The notes under the pieces are model-generated. The model was not told where the DNA came from. It searched no databases and saw only the letters and a program-made list of their open reading frames with translations. Shown piece after piece: positions 53,755 through 64,000 of a stretch of 64,000 nt of DNA. This DNA is from Micropterix aruncella (lineage: Eukaryota; Arthropoda; Insecta; Lepidoptera; Micropterigidae), in NCBI GenBank assembly GCA_944548615.1, contig OX155971.1, positions 24,960,877-25,024,876 of the forward strand, written 5' to 3'. Numbering within the stretch: the first letter of the stretch is position 1; the number at the start of each line of letters is the position of its first letter. Position numbers and translations under genes: made by a program.

Positions 53755-54062
53755 ACTCTAGTACCCCAAATTTGTATGGCAGGTACCCCAAACGTTGGTC
53801 GTAAGTACCCCAAAAACTAATAGGTTCTTCCGATGGTTAACAGAAGCTTCTATGCCAAATTTTAACTTAGACAGATTAAGCGTCTGGGCGCTATCGCGGA
53901 AACAATTTTTTCGCCGGGAACCCCAAATTTGTATGGGAGGTACCACAACCGTAGGGCGTAGGGACTCCAAAAACTAATGGGTTCCTCCGACGGTTAACAG
54001 AAGCTTATATACCAAATTTCAGCTCAATCCGATTAAGCGTCTGGGCGCTATCGTGGAAGAAT
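53755..54062 (-). repeat. tandem repeat, about 160-bp unit, two copies
   Basis: 'ccccaaatttgtatggcagg' (53762) and 'ccccaaatttgtatgggagg' (53922) start two units, which share 'aaaaactaataggttcttcc', 'ggttaacagaagctt' and 'gattaagcgtctgggcgcta'. The last words are the reverse complement of the 'gatagcgcccaaacgct' block in the C-run/G-run repeat, so the units belong to the same or a related element. Confidence 0.75.
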
Positions 54063-54125
54063 ACATACATACACACATACAGACATACAGACATACAGAC
54101 ATACAGACATACATACAGACAGAGA
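54063..54125 (+). repeat. (ACAGACAT)n microsatellite
   Basis: 'atacatac' then repeated 'agacatac' units, directly after the tandem pair. Its open frames on both strands are artefacts of the repeat. Confidence 0.85.
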
Positions 54126-55075
54126 TCGGTCTGGAAATAGTCTCAATCGTCTCAGGGAGTCTCAAAATATATATTCCCATCTTCATCTCAAATTTTTTTT
54201 TTAGCGCGATCACAATACTTTCCTTTCCGATAGGTCGTCAGGAAAGTAATTCGTAATAAGCACAGAGTGTGTTCTTTAATTTCATGTACTTGAATTTGTA
54301 CGCCCTGTGGGCAAACTGTATCGAAGTATTTTGTACCAAAATATTTGTACTTTTTTATAACATACAGTTAAACAATAAATACCTATCTAACGTAAGTTCT
54401 TTCCAGCAAAAAATATACATTTTTCAAGTAAAATGTCCAAACATCTATACAATAAATTAATTATTATAGAATCGTATTAATCCTAAGTTAGTGATTATTT
54501 ATTTATTTATTTATTTATTTAATTTAACAATTCATTTACAAGTGCACAAGTATCACTAATAATCATATCAATAAAAAAAAATATATATAATTAAAATTAA
54601 AATTAAAATTAAACACGGCCGATATGAGCATTAGCATTTAAGTACTGCTGCTGCCCAACTAAGTGCCAGGACTTGTTCCAGGGCAGCTAGCTCTCTAGTT
54701 TTTATATCACATATAATCGGCAATTAATAAAAAAAAAAATTAAAAGGAAAAGAAATATATATATTCCCGTCACCATTACAAATTATAACTAATAATCACT
54801 AACTAATGATCACAATAGGAAATAAAACACAAAAATAAATAATCGTGTTAATAAAATAAAAATAAAATAAAATGTCAAATGATATCAAACAATAGTCACC
54901 AAAATTTATGAATAAGTAATAGTAATAAATAAAAATAAAAAAAGTCAAAGAAAATAATAATAATAATAAGAAATGTCAGGGATAATTGTCTCGGTATATT
55001 AATTTGTGGATATTTTGCCGGGCGTCATATTTATCCACATACAATGTTCGCAAATCAATATAGGTTAGCTTTGGA
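54126..55075. other. no gene seen
   Basis: 'cctttccgataggtcgtcag' near 54220 belongs to the preceding element. A (TTTA)n tract at 54495-54522 followed by moderately complex DNA (54650-54720) may be a reversed retroposon tail. Otherwise AT-rich to 55075. Confidence 0.4.
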
Positions 55076-55079
55076 ATAT

Positions 55080-55385
55080 TGTTTGTTTGTTTGTTTCTCT
55101 CTTTAATGGGGAATTTAATAGGCTGGTTTATTGCCATACGACAATGTCTTTTAAAACTAACCCTACTTTTAGGTGTTTATATACATTTGTGTTTTAGCAT
55201 GTGTGTAACATTCGCTCAACACAATTTAAATGCAATTCCGTTAATTTTATCCCAACGGAAAATGGTGAACAAGCCGGAAATACAACCCGGAACCTTACAA
55301 TGTAACATCATGCGACCTAGCCACTATGACACCGGGTCGTGTATTATTGCCTGTAGACAATAAGCCCGCCTTTTTGTATTAATAT
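55080..55385. mobile_element. two LINE 3'-UTR ends, opposite orientations
   Basis: 55080-55190 is a minus-strand end ('ggctggtttattgccatacg', 'acaatgtcttttaaaactaa'). 55325-55380 is a plus-strand end ('gtattattgcctgtagacaa', 'taagcccgcctttttgtatt'). Both show the hairpin region of the common LINE 3' ends. No coding part remains. Confidence 0.5.
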
Positions 55386-55950
55386 TAGTAGTAAGTAGTA
55401 GTAAGCGTTCATTACTAATATTATTTATATTCCGTAATAATGTTCATTATTATTACCGATGTGTACAATGTTATACTGTCATATGATTAGATTGTGGAGC
55501 GAATCAGTCACACTCTGCCCCAGTGCCGTTGAATAGTGTGCCCTGATCCGTTTAATTTACTATTACGAGATGAAAGTCGACCTCGATTTGTTACAAAATT
55601 ATATAGTCTCACAGTGTAATTATTTGATTTACTGAGGTGCTGCCTCCAGACGAACTAATGCTATTATCTAGGGCGCTGAGAGGAACGAGATTATGCTAAT
55701 CAACGTAAATCATAGCCGTTAGGGTATATCATAGAAGATTGCTTCATACATCGTATTCTTCTTTTACTAACAAGCTATATCAAAAAATCAAAACTTATTT
55801 ACTAATTTATTGCTTTCACAAAAATGTATTTAAATGTAAATAAATAGAATATTGCAGAACAACAGTTTAAGACCGACACAGTTTAAATAAAAAGCGGCTA
55901 GTTAGGCCTGTAACTACAGATGCACAATTATGGTCTAAAATATTTCGATC
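55386..55950. other. no gene seen
   Basis: (AGTAGT)-like patch at 55388-55402, then mixed AT-rich DNA without supportable ORFs. Confidence 0.35.
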
Positions 55951-55952
55951 TA

Positions 55953-56200
55953 CTACTATATTATACTATTACAGACGGAGATATCCTACCAAACTGGTAG
56001 TTAGGGGGCGAGGCTGCCCCCTGGGTATCTTTCCCGGTGCCTCGCCGTAAGGCGACGGTTTCTAACGAGCTAGACAGTAGATTTGTCTTGTCTTAAGTCT
56101 TCTACGCTCATCCCACAGCTGAAAGAATGATTATTATATCGTTATACCAGCATGGAGTGACGGGTTCGCCCGTTGTAGTCAACACCGCTCTACTATATTA
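55953..56200 (+). mobile_element. SINE-like family, subfamily B, 5'-truncated copy with 11-bp TSD
   Basis: CTACTATATTA at 55953-55963 and 56190-56200 brackets 226 bp: 'gagatatcctaccaaactgg', 'tagttagggggcgaggctgc', 'gtgcctcgccgtaaggcg', 'tcttctacgctcatcccaca', 'gttataccagcatggagtga' and the end 'gttgtagtcaacaccg'. The target is AT-rich, so the duplication is less striking than in other copies. Confidence 0.8.
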
Positions 56201-56506
56201 ATATTACTTGAAAAAACTAGGTGTGTAGGTAACGGCTATAATGAAAAGAAGTAAAATGAAAAAAAAAAGTAACCCTCCATCGTTTTATGAATATGGACGA
56301 TTTTCGGGGTATTGTCTTGCCATTTTCACGAAAAATTTCCTGTACACTGAAAATCACATTTTAAAATAATATATCTGAAAACAATTGTGACCTGATGAAG
56401 ATGAGCTTCGTGATCAGTACTAGTAGATATGTTGTAAAAACTATTATATTCGCAGGAGTATTCAAAATTTTGGGAAATATCGTTATGAGTAATCTAATGT
56501 AATTAA
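56201..56506. other. no gene seen
   Basis: AT-rich non-coding sequence. Confidence 0.3.
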
Positions 56507-57172
56507 TTAACCCTTCGAGTAGCGGCATAATTTTATGGCAGACAGCGGCAATTAATTGGATTTTTATGCAATATCGCCGCGCTCGACAAAAAGTATTATA
56601 ACTATGGAAATACTATAGCAATCATAAAAAAATAACTGTGTAATGATCGCATTAAAATTTCGTATATAGAATATTGAAATTTCATTTTGTAAAATATTTA
56701 GATAAATTAATAAATATGAGGAAGTTGAGAAAGTGAAAAAAAACCGGCATTTCTAACTTGTACTTGTCTTACGGAAAAATACGGAACCTTATTTAGAAAT
56801 TGTGAATACTATCGTGATCTTTATTAGATTCTCGATCAAAGGTAATATTTCGTTTTGCTTATTTACATACAAACATATTAGCTCATAGAAACCAATAAAA
56901 ATTTTGATGATTTCTCGAAAAAAAAAATTATGATGTTTGACAATGGAATTTTACCAGAAATATCCGCGAAATGACGCGCGTAATTATTCTAGCGGCCGTC
57001 TATGTATCTATGGTAATAATGAGATATTTGGTATGGATTTCAGGATGCGTTCGAATTAGATAATAATATTATTGTTCGCTCCGGGAGCAAGCCGCCAATA
57101 TTGGTCGTTTCGTAGTCAATGGTGTTGTGATGTGCAACCAAATTTGGTCGTTACGCAGCCGAAGGATAAATA
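56507..57172 (+). mobile_element. MITE-like repeat (CCCTTCG ends), second full copy
   Basis: TTAACCCTTCGAGTAGCGGC at 56509; 'atggcagacagcggcaatta', 'gccgcgctcgacaaaaagta', 'cttgtacttgtcttacggaa', 'gcgaaatgacgcgcgtaatt', 'gctccgggagcaagccgcca'; end 'ggtcgttacgcagccgaagg' at about 57168. The CCCTTCGAGTAGCG start and the CCTTCGGCTGCG reverse complement of the end form an imperfect terminal inverted repeat. No ORF. Confidence 0.7.
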
Positions 57173-57930
57173 TATAAAATCCTCGAAAGGTGTCAGTTTG
57201 AACCATTGCTTTTCATCATTCGTTTTTGTAAATCACTTCTGTGACAGTTGGCCTTTTGAAAATCAAGAACTCCTTAAAAATGGTAGCAAGAATACAATAA
57301 AAATACTAGTGTTTCTCTTCCCAGTATCGAAAACCCTCTTAAGGATTTCAAATCTTCGACTTTAAAGAATGATTTTGCTAAAACTTGTATTCTTTGGTCA
57401 AATTTTAAATTTCCCGTTTCAATCTGTTCAATTTAACATTCTTTTACTGTGAATATAATTATTCATTTACATGGACTATTATTGACAATAAAGTCAATAC
57501 TGGTCAGTTTACTCATTTCATTTTGAATTTTAGATAATGTCTATATTTGAAAAACATTTTCATTAGTCAAAATGGCAGAACCCTCCCTCTCCGCATTGGC
57601 CCCCAAAAATTGTCTGCTTAGTAATTTTCTTCAGCTCGTCGCCATAATGTTGTATCATATATTTTGTGTCTCAGTACGCACTTTTATATTTGGGGCAAGA
57701 CTCCATACGAATTCTGGCATTCTCGGCACGTACATGGGTAATATAAATGTTCCATAAAAATATATTTTCTTTACACCTTTCGACTAATAAAAAAACATAT
57801 ATCTTTTTCAACAAATTTATTATATTTTACTGCAGCTATTCTACATGAAATATTTTAGAGCTAAAATATATTGCTACTTATGAGTATGAAGCATTTAAAG
57901 ACACATACATACATACATGCATAGATTATT
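57173..57930. other. no gene seen; 3' flank of the MBF2-family gene
   Basis: AT-rich. On the minus strand an AATAAA-type signal lies around 57818-57823 ('aatataataaatttg'), about 110 bp beyond the MBF2-family stop. (ACAT)n at 57902-57920. Confidence 0.4.
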
Positions 57931-58359
57931 TTAATGGGAATAGCCCCAGATGTCGATTAAAAAGTCGAATCCGTGTCCCTGAAGAGATTTAATATTGAGA
58001 GTGACGTTCGAAAATCCTGGACCCCCATCCATTGCCGTGACGTGCCCTCCAGCTCCATTCGGATACAAATCGTAAGCTCGAACGGAAGTGATGTGGATGG
58101 TTTTTGAAGTATTCGTCGATGGGAAAACGAACTGACGCTCAATTTTAAAACCGAAACCGAAGACAACGTAAGAATCGCTCTTCACAAAGTCTCGGTAGAG
58201 AAGCTTGTCGTTGTCGCTGATCTCGCCGACAAAGAAATTGTGGGTTATAGAAGTCCTCTCCGAGTCCACCCTTTCGCAGTTGAAGCAGAAAGGTGGAGCA
58301 GCATTTAAAACGCCACACGACCCAAACACCACCAAAAACCAAGAAAACCAACCGAGCAT
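57931..58359 (-). CDS. secreted MBF2-family protein
   Basis: 142 residues from the ATG at 58359 (MLGWFSWFLVVFGSCGVLNA, a good signal peptide). The frame is open to 58398, but that codon is GTG and the extra residues would bury the signal peptide. The mature part starts near APPFCFNCERVDSERTSITH and ends in the region I know from MBF2 (PF15868) proteins: ITSVRAYDLYPNGAGGHVTA, MDGGPGFSNVTLNIKSLQGH, GFDFLIDIWGYSH. The family was named for a Bombyx transcription co-activator, but most members are small secreted insect proteins of unclear role, often in saliva, gut or haemolymph. Single exon here, no damage. It is the only clean host gene in the window; a 5' non-coding exon cannot be excluded. Confidence 0.88.
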   Translation of the reverse strand: MLGWFSWFLVVFGSCGVLNAAPPFCFNCERVDSERTSITHNFFVGEISDNDKLLYRDFVKSDSYVVFGFGFKIERQFVFPSTNTSKTIHITSVRAYDLYPNGAGGHVTAMDGGPGFSNVTLNIKSLQGHGFDFLIDIWGYSH

Positions 58360-58680
58360 CTTCAACGAAATCAAAACCGACAATGACCAAAATGCCACCC
58401 ACTGACACTAATCACAGTTTCGAATTTGTGTCGGATAAATATTTGGCCAAACCTTGAGCCCGTCCTAGAAACCAGCGAATTTATTTAAACGATTATATTT
58501 TTTATCGCGACATTTGTGAAATTACACGTGATCCTAGACCTTCTAACGTTAAGCTGGCCGACTTTTGAAGTAAGGTCGACGTTTATAATTTATTATATCG
58601 AAGTAGCATGCGGAAGTAGCATCAACCTACACCTCAAGATTTGACTTCGAAGGTGCTACATACCCCCAACCCCCTTTATA
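58360..58680 (-). promoter_or_regulatory. upstream region of the MBF2-family gene
   Basis: About 80 bp before the ATG, on the minus strand, 'aaatatttat' (58436-58446) could serve as a TATA-like element. No initiator is assigned. A fragment of the SINE-like family begins about 330 bp upstream. Confidence 0.3.
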
Positions 58681-58689
58681 TGAGACAGT

Positions 58690-58890
58690 ACTTTTTCCAG
58701 ACTCCCATGGCTATCGGTCAGAATGCACAATCGATTGGTTGACGCCGCACGGTGCGCAAACCGTCCAGGAGCGCCCGAAGGTTGGCTTCTAGGGGAAACT
58801 GGCCCAAAGGCCAGTGTCCTACCCAGGCTCGAACTTTTACGTGGAGGCCGCCGGATGGGTGTTGACCCGTACGTATGATCGACCCTGATA
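58690..58890 (-). mobile_element. SINE-like family, 5' part without ends
   Basis: Minus-strand order: 'gggtcaacacccatccggcg' (the B-box candidate; here with gtac instead of gtga before it), 'gcctgggtaggacactggcc', 'gcgctcctggacggtttgcg', 'caatcgattgtgcattctga', 'gggagtctggaaaaagtact'. It stops before the middle block on one side and before the A-box on the other. Confidence 0.75.
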
Positions 58891-60249
58891 GGATTCAAGA
58901 GTGAAGAGAGTTAGGATTTCTTTCACGATGCGGATATCCCATTTTAAAATGCAAAACGTGACGGTGACGTATCTGGAAGCCTTCCCTTGTCGGTCTTTAG
59001 GGTCTTAATGAGTCTTTGCCTTATTATTTTGCCAACTTATTTTGTCGTAGCTACTTGGCACATATATTTATCACACTAGCAAACGCGAACGCCTGCTTTC
59101 CACCCGCCATTCAACTGTCACTTCAGTCACCTGGTTGACATTCATTTTAATTTCTAGTTCATTTATATTGAATAATATTTAATTTGTTTTTACAATATAT
59201 ATATTTGTTTCATTCATTTGGATTCCTAATTTTGCAATTACCCCTGGGTTGACACGCCCGCCGAATGGCGTTTTCAATATTATCTGTATTTATGCAATTA
59301 TGGGCTCTATTTCTCTCTCCACTGTGGTAAAAGCCTGACATTGAAGCCTGCCATTGAATAAGCCTCCGGTATATGCTTGCGCACACCTCCTACAAAAAAA
59401 TATTTCGAGGGATTAAAAAATTTTGCTTAGAATAACTGGCCTCCGAAAGGTTAAGTCTAAAAATTTTAATTAAAATTATTATTCATTAAAATTAACCTGT
59501 TTGAGTTTTATTATTATTTTTATCTATATAAAAACCTTTAACCCTCGTACTTATTTAATGGAGTAAAAAAATACTCAAGGACTTTTTGCGTGACAAACGT
59601 GACTCTTCTTCCTATATATAAAACGTGTCACTTCTCCCGAAATATAAAACTCAACACCCTAAGTCATTATTTGCCATTCCTAAATAATTTAAAATTATAT
59701 TAAATATGAGTTGATTCAAATATTTTATAATTCGGCGTTGAAGCTAGAAAATGTTTCTGTTATTTACATTATTACTCATTTTTTACTTTCTCGGCTTACC
59801 AGCCGACGAAAAGGGAAAGTATGGTAAAGTCACTCCTATATGTCTGCTTTGTGAACTCCTCCACTATAGCGCCCAAACGCCTCATCCGATTGAGCTGTTT
59901 CTGTTGCTTAGTAATCCAATTTGGGCGAGCAAATTTGAAGAAAAAAAACAGAACTTTTGCGACTTAACTCATGCTACACCCCTATAACACTCCAGCTCAC
60001 ATATCCTAAGTAATTATTTCGTCAGTTTTTGGCCATGAACAAAGTAAATTTGTTGCCACACCATCCCTCTAAATATAATGTCTTGTGAATATATTTTTCC
60101 CCAAATTGAAAATGACACTGAAAGGTTCACCTCTCTGTTTTGAGTCCATAGAAGAGATAAAAAAAAATCGATACGGCAGCTGTAGGCATTACCACAGAAT
60201 GCCTTCCAGAAATGTTTTAAATATATTTAAAAAAATAAAAAGCACAACT
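58891..60249. other. no gene; remnant of the gatagcgcccaaacgc repeat
   Basis: 59775-59925 contains 'tactttctcggcttaccagc', 'gaaaagggaaagtatgg' and 'ctatagcgcccaaacgcctc' followed by 'atccgattgagctg', the block of the C-run/G-run repeat family (63290-63400) without the runs. The rest is AT-rich. Confidence 0.45.
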
Positions 60250-60695
60250 GACATGACAGAAAGTGAAATATTGTATTTATAATTATTTTTATTACGGTTT
60301 TTTTCATGAAATATTTGTGGTTTATATATTTATCTATATAAATACATGTATATTTTCAGAATGTATTCAATTGGACCTTTCATTTGACAATAAATACGAT
60401 AATGTTATTTTTTTTATCGACATTTGGACATTTAGACGACTATTTACTTGATATTTGGACAGTTAAGGTACCCTATGACACTTGGTATGACATAAAGATT
60501 CTAACAATATCGCACTTTTCTAAATCGGTTTCAGCGTTTAGAAGTTATTGCGGAATAAAGAAACGGAAAACATACATAGATGAACCCTGAACACATTACA
60601 CTCCTTTTTTGTTGCGCAGTCGTGTAAAAAACTCTGGAACATGTATCTAGGGAGAACACTTCGAAAGGAATCACATCAATATAGATGAATAAACT
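60250..60695 (+). repeat. dispersed repeat, second copy of 6930-8150
   Basis: 'cagaaagtgaaatattgtat', 'tttcatttgacaataaatac', 'ggacagttaaggtaccctat', 'aatcggtttcagcgtttaga', 'ggaaaacatacatagatgaa' and 'gcagtcgtgtaaaaaac' in the order found at 6942-8120. Confidence 0.65.
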
Positions 60696-60699
60696 ACTA

Positions 60700-61175
60700 C
60701 TTCTTGAGAAAAAATAGAATTGTCTTTACTTTTTGATCAAGGTAGTAGAAAGTTTCGGAATGTAAGCGAGGAAGTCGGGAAGAAGCGCTGGTAGGTAATG
60801 TCTGTAGCAGCGGTTTTTAGTCGCCAATTCGGATGAATATTGTATGCGGCGACACCGGCGAACGCGGCAAAAGCAACGACTCGCATGAATTCTGATGAGA
60901 TCATAACATTTTGACTGACGCTCCGCTCCGCGCCACCACAGTTTAATCCGAGAGTTGGTTTCACTATAGATACGACACCAACGAGATTTCACCCGATTCG
61001 ACGAACTGCTCCAATCTATATATGCTTTCTAAATAGCAAGCTACAGGCACGCTCCCTTGATGTTTTCATAAAATATATGAATGGTTGATTATTAAAGGAA
61101 TATGTATATACTAAATATCATATTAAAGAAAAGAAAAAAAATATAATAAGAAAATAAGCCCTTTATCGTGTACTA
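60700..61175. other. no assignable gene
   Basis: A minus-strand frame (60737-60964) contains MRVVAFAAFAGVAAYNIHPN, which could pass for a signal-peptide start, but it lacks a recognisable mature domain. I list it only as a possibility. The rest is AT-rich. Confidence 0.25.
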
Positions 61176-61177
61176 TG

Positions 61178-62365
61178 CCAATTAACACCATCCTATCTCC
61201 ACGAGCTTTTCAAACCATCAATTTCCCCCGGTTTCATACTTTGGTAAGCCTCTGACAATTTACTCAAATTTGCCTGTCATAATAATGATTTATATTCCTA
61301 CTCTTTCTGTGTTTCCATGGCGCAACACGTTAAAACAATCTTCCAGAAAATATACAAAATTTGCCTTCTTTACAAGTCGTACCTTAAAAATTGCTACTTT
61401 TCTAAGAAGCAACCAGTTCTTCCCTCTCTCTCTCTCTCTCTCTCTCTCTTTAGTCTTCCAATTTCTTATCCTCAGGCATTTTAATCATAAATATATGAGT
61501 ATGTATTTTATGCAGACAAATTGAATCATCTTTATTTCCACAACCCGCACCGCCACCGTGTATCGCCACTGTGATTAGGTTAGCGCCACTGTGCTAGGAG
61601 TTAAGGAGCCCTTGCTGAGTTGGCCACGAAGACCCATTCTGTTCAGGGTTGGTCACACTCACAGGTCAACACCCATCCGGCGGCCTCCACGCATGAAGTG
61701 CGGACCTGGGCAGGACTCTGGCCTTAGGGCTAGTTTCCCCCAGGAGTCAACCTACTGGCGCTCCTGGACGGTCCGCGCACCGTACGGCGTAAGCCAATCG
61801 ATTGTGCACTCTGACTAACAGTCGGGGGAGTCTGGAAGCAGTACTGTTTCCTATAGAGCTGGGGTGGTTGCGGACCTTACTGTGACTGCTCTTAAAACGA
61901 TTATCGGCTACCCGATCCTGGGTAAACAGCCGCGCAAAGGATGCCGTGGTCCGCGATAGATTTGGTTTACACCGTTTCACCGCTTCGTAAGGGAGAGGAC
62001 CGCACAAGCGACGTTGAACTCGTAACCAATCGAGAGATCGGAGTAATCTGGTTGCAATTAGAAGTAAGGGCATGAGTGAGCCTGCTGGGTAACATACCTG
62101 GTTATCTCGCAGATAAGGCGTTGGCCTCTTACGGGCATGTGGCGGAGTTTGACGGTGGACTGTTCTGTTCAAGTCTTCTGCGCTGACTTTACGGGAAATA
62201 GAACGAACAATCGTTAAAACATCCTGAGGTTACGGGTTCGTCCGTTGTAGTTGACAACTCTTATTTGTGATTAGGTTAGCTGTAAGATATTGCCATATGG
62301 CAATAAGCTCGCCTGATTTTGTTTTAATTGCAATAACGTGCAAATAAAGAGTTCAATATTTATTA
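61178..62365 (+). mobile_element. LINE 3' end split by a SINE-like insertion
   Basis: Left part (61178-61584): a decayed polymerase tail and the C/T-rich 3' UTR with a (TC)n tract (61424-61450). Right part (62281-62365): 'gctgtaagatattgccatat', 'ggcaataagctcgcctg', AATAAA at 62343 and an AT-rich tail. Joined at TGTGATTAGGTTAGC the two give the same 3' UTR as 33650-33735. Confidence 0.85.
61570..62280 (+). mobile_element. SINE-like family, full-length copy with 15-bp TSD
   Basis: TGTGATTAGGTTAGC at 61570-61584 and 62266-62280 (the hairpin region of a LINE 3' UTR) brackets 681 bp. 'ccttgctgagttggccacga' and 'caggtcaacacccatccg' at the 5' end; 'ctatagagctggggtggttg'; 3' end 'gttgtagttgacaactctta'. 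A clean landmark for family boundaries. Confidence 0.92.
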
Positions 62366-62934
62366 TTATTTATTAGAAATAAAAGTACAGTTTTTCAGAC
62401 AAAATATTTTTCGCGGTTATTTCCTTCGGCGATTTAAAATAAAATCTGCAATAAATTAAAAAATATAAAACTTTTTCTTACACTAAAATAAATGTGTTTA
62501 TGTTCAGAAGCGATCCGTGAAGTGCGATGTCTTATGCTGGTTATTATGGCTTGTATCTGAAACCATAAATCTTTCTCATGCCTGTATTATTTCCCTATTC
62601 ACAGAATTTATAATATCTGTTCCATCATTGCAATTATGATAAAATAAAATCACAATTTAAGAAACATTCTCGGGAGGTTACAAAATGTTTAAAGAATTGG
62701 CCTTTGGAAGATTTAGTTAAAGCACAGTATATAGCATGGTATAAAAGTTGATCATCTAGCAAGGCACAATAGGCAATATCTAGTGACATTGCGCAATTCG
62801 AAGTTGTCTATATGCCTTCTCCTGCCACCTTAAATAAAAATATTATGCTCGAAAAAAAATTATAAACAGTATGTCTCTGGCAGACGAGCTATACCGTTGT
62901 CACAACATGAAAACTATTTCATACATTTTATCTT
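62366..62934. other. no gene seen
   Basis: AT-rich non-coding sequence without repeats recognised in the window. Confidence 0.3.
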
Positions 62935-63035
62935 TAAATAATAATAATAATAATAAAACTCTTTATTCTTAAGAAAAGGCGAGCTTATTGCCTGCAGGCA
63001 ATATTTTAGAGCTAACCTATACCTTTAAATACTTG
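62935..63035 (-). mobile_element. LINE 3'-UTR end
   Basis: (AATAAT)n tail at 62938-62955, 'aaactctttattcttaagaa', 'ggcgagcttattgcctgcag' and 'gcaatattttagagctaacc': the reversed hairpin and AATAAA end of the common LINE family. Confidence 0.75.
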
Positions 63036-63269
63036 CGGTATAAGCGGTATACAGCTCGAATTTAATATGCAAAGGGTTGTAAAGTCGGCAACACATTTTA
63101 TATACAAGAAAAGGTCAGCCACCATTATGCCACATACGTTATAGAGCATAGTTACAAGTTTTCTTGAAGACATGTCCCGCTATTATAGTGGTCCCGTCTT
63201 TCCTCAATGTATTTACAGATTAATCTATACACAATGAAATATGTTCGAAATGATGAAGTATCTATGTTT
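63036..63269. other. no gene seen
   Basis: Short non-coding linker. Confidence 0.3.
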
Positions 63270-64000
63270 TATGTACTTTTTGTACTTTTTTACTTTCCTG
63301 GCAAAGGAAAGTATTTTGAACGCATTTCTGTGTGTCTGTGTGTCAGTGTGTATTTCTGCAAGATAGCGCCCAAACGCTTAATCCGATTGATCTGAAATTT
63401 GGCATACAGGCATCATTTGGTCATGGCAAGAGTTAAAAATATTGTGGTTGAAATATTGGACTTAGAGACTTAAATTCGGTAAACAGATGCGTCGTAGGAT
63501 CGAAACCACATTGTTAAATTTTGATTGCAATATTTCTTAAATATGCAACACAAAAAAAACCGACATATATTTATATCAAATAATAAAGTCGAGCCGCCCG
63601 AGGCTAGCCGATAAACGTACCATATTAGAAAAAGCAATTTTAATACCACGAAATACTACAAAAATACTGTAAATTTACTAGATTTGCTGTCATAATCAAT
63701 CACATTCGGAGGGTGGGGTTGGGGGGTGGGGGGGGGGGGGGGTATTGAAAATATTCTTCTTCTTCCGTGGGTTTCTATCCCGTCTTATCTAGAATGCTTT
63801 AGCTTCGAAGATGTTCCGGACGAAAATATTCTTCTACTTCCGTGGGTTCCTACCCCGCCTTGACTAGAGTGCTTTAATAGATACCCAAGTGCTTAGGATG
63901 CAAAAGGGGTTTCGGGGGGGGGGGTGTTTTAGGGGGGAGAGGGTGTTGGGAGAGCGTTGCGGAGGGTAGCTTTGAGGGGGGTATCATTGGATGGGGGTGT
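63270..64000. repeat. C-run/G-run repeat, copy 3 of 3, running off the window
   Basis: 'ctttcctggcaaaggaaagt' hairpin (63293), GT-rich tract (63327-63352), 'agatagcgcccaaacgctta' (63361), 'tcatggcaagagtt' (63420), G-runs at 63711-63743 and from 63913 on. 'gaaaatattcttct' with 'cttccgtgggtt' appears twice (63745 and 63825), an 80-bp tandem pair. The right end is cut by the window edge. Confidence 0.65.

Noticed and set aside
60737..60964. Possible secreted peptide start (MRVVAFAAFAGVAAYN)
   Set aside because: No recognisable mature domain, no splice context that I can support; kept only as a remark in the gap entry.

Overview
The window reads as nuclear, AT-rich, gene-poor DNA of an insect. 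Lepidoptera is my leading guess: two remnants (about 1940-2275 and 3035-3232) look like interspersed repeats I associate with moth and butterfly genomes, and a secreted MBF2-family protein and a trehalose-transporter-like gene fit an insect. The order is an inference. Nothing bacterial, viral or organellar was seen.

Only two host-type genes are visible, both on the minus strand. One is a facilitated-trehalose/sugar transporter (28850-30229) that is uninterrupted except for one in-frame TGA. The other is a short secreted MBF2-family protein (57931-58359) with a clean reading frame. They are about 28 kb apart and show no joint organisation.

The rest is mostly transposable elements and tandem repeats. 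The main autonomous-type elements are: a full-length RNase H-bearing LINE of the I/LOA kind (42276-47286, minus) with a 13-bp target-site duplication (TSD), where one stop codon splits the polymerase ORF; a CR1/Jockey-type LINE with a PHD-finger ORF1 (about 18086-23018, plus), broken by one stop and one frameshift; Penelope-like GIY-YIG fragments arranged as two head-to-head palindromes (50255-52460); and a decayed mariner-like transposase (31625-33245). There is also a piggyBac-type TTAA element (13429-14566) carrying a nested RTE-type LINE fragment, and about a dozen 5'-truncated LINE 3' ends that share a 3'-UTR hairpin.

The most striking component is a dispersed family of about 690 bp, present in at least 14 places on both strands. 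Seven copies have direct TSDs of 10-15 bp. Several are 5'-truncated while keeping the same 3' end, the 5' end has tRNA-like A-box and B-box candidates, and there is no poly(A) tail. It behaves like a long tRNA-headed SINE moved by target-primed reverse transcription. One copy splits the mariner-like transposase ORF, one splits a LINE 3' UTR, and one was itself split by a LINE/Penelope insertion.

Tandem arrays: a 206-bp repeat (5310-6560), a 191-bp repeat (15131-17480, interrupted by a LINE), a roughly 120-bp repeat (26195-26755), a 121-bp repeat (52588-52870) and a 160-bp repeat (53755-54062). Three copies of a repeat with long C or G runs lie at 34360-34925, 52875-53400 and 63270-64000. The remaining stretches are AT-rich with no supportable gene. 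Sequence identities, copy boundaries and TSDs were judged by eye.
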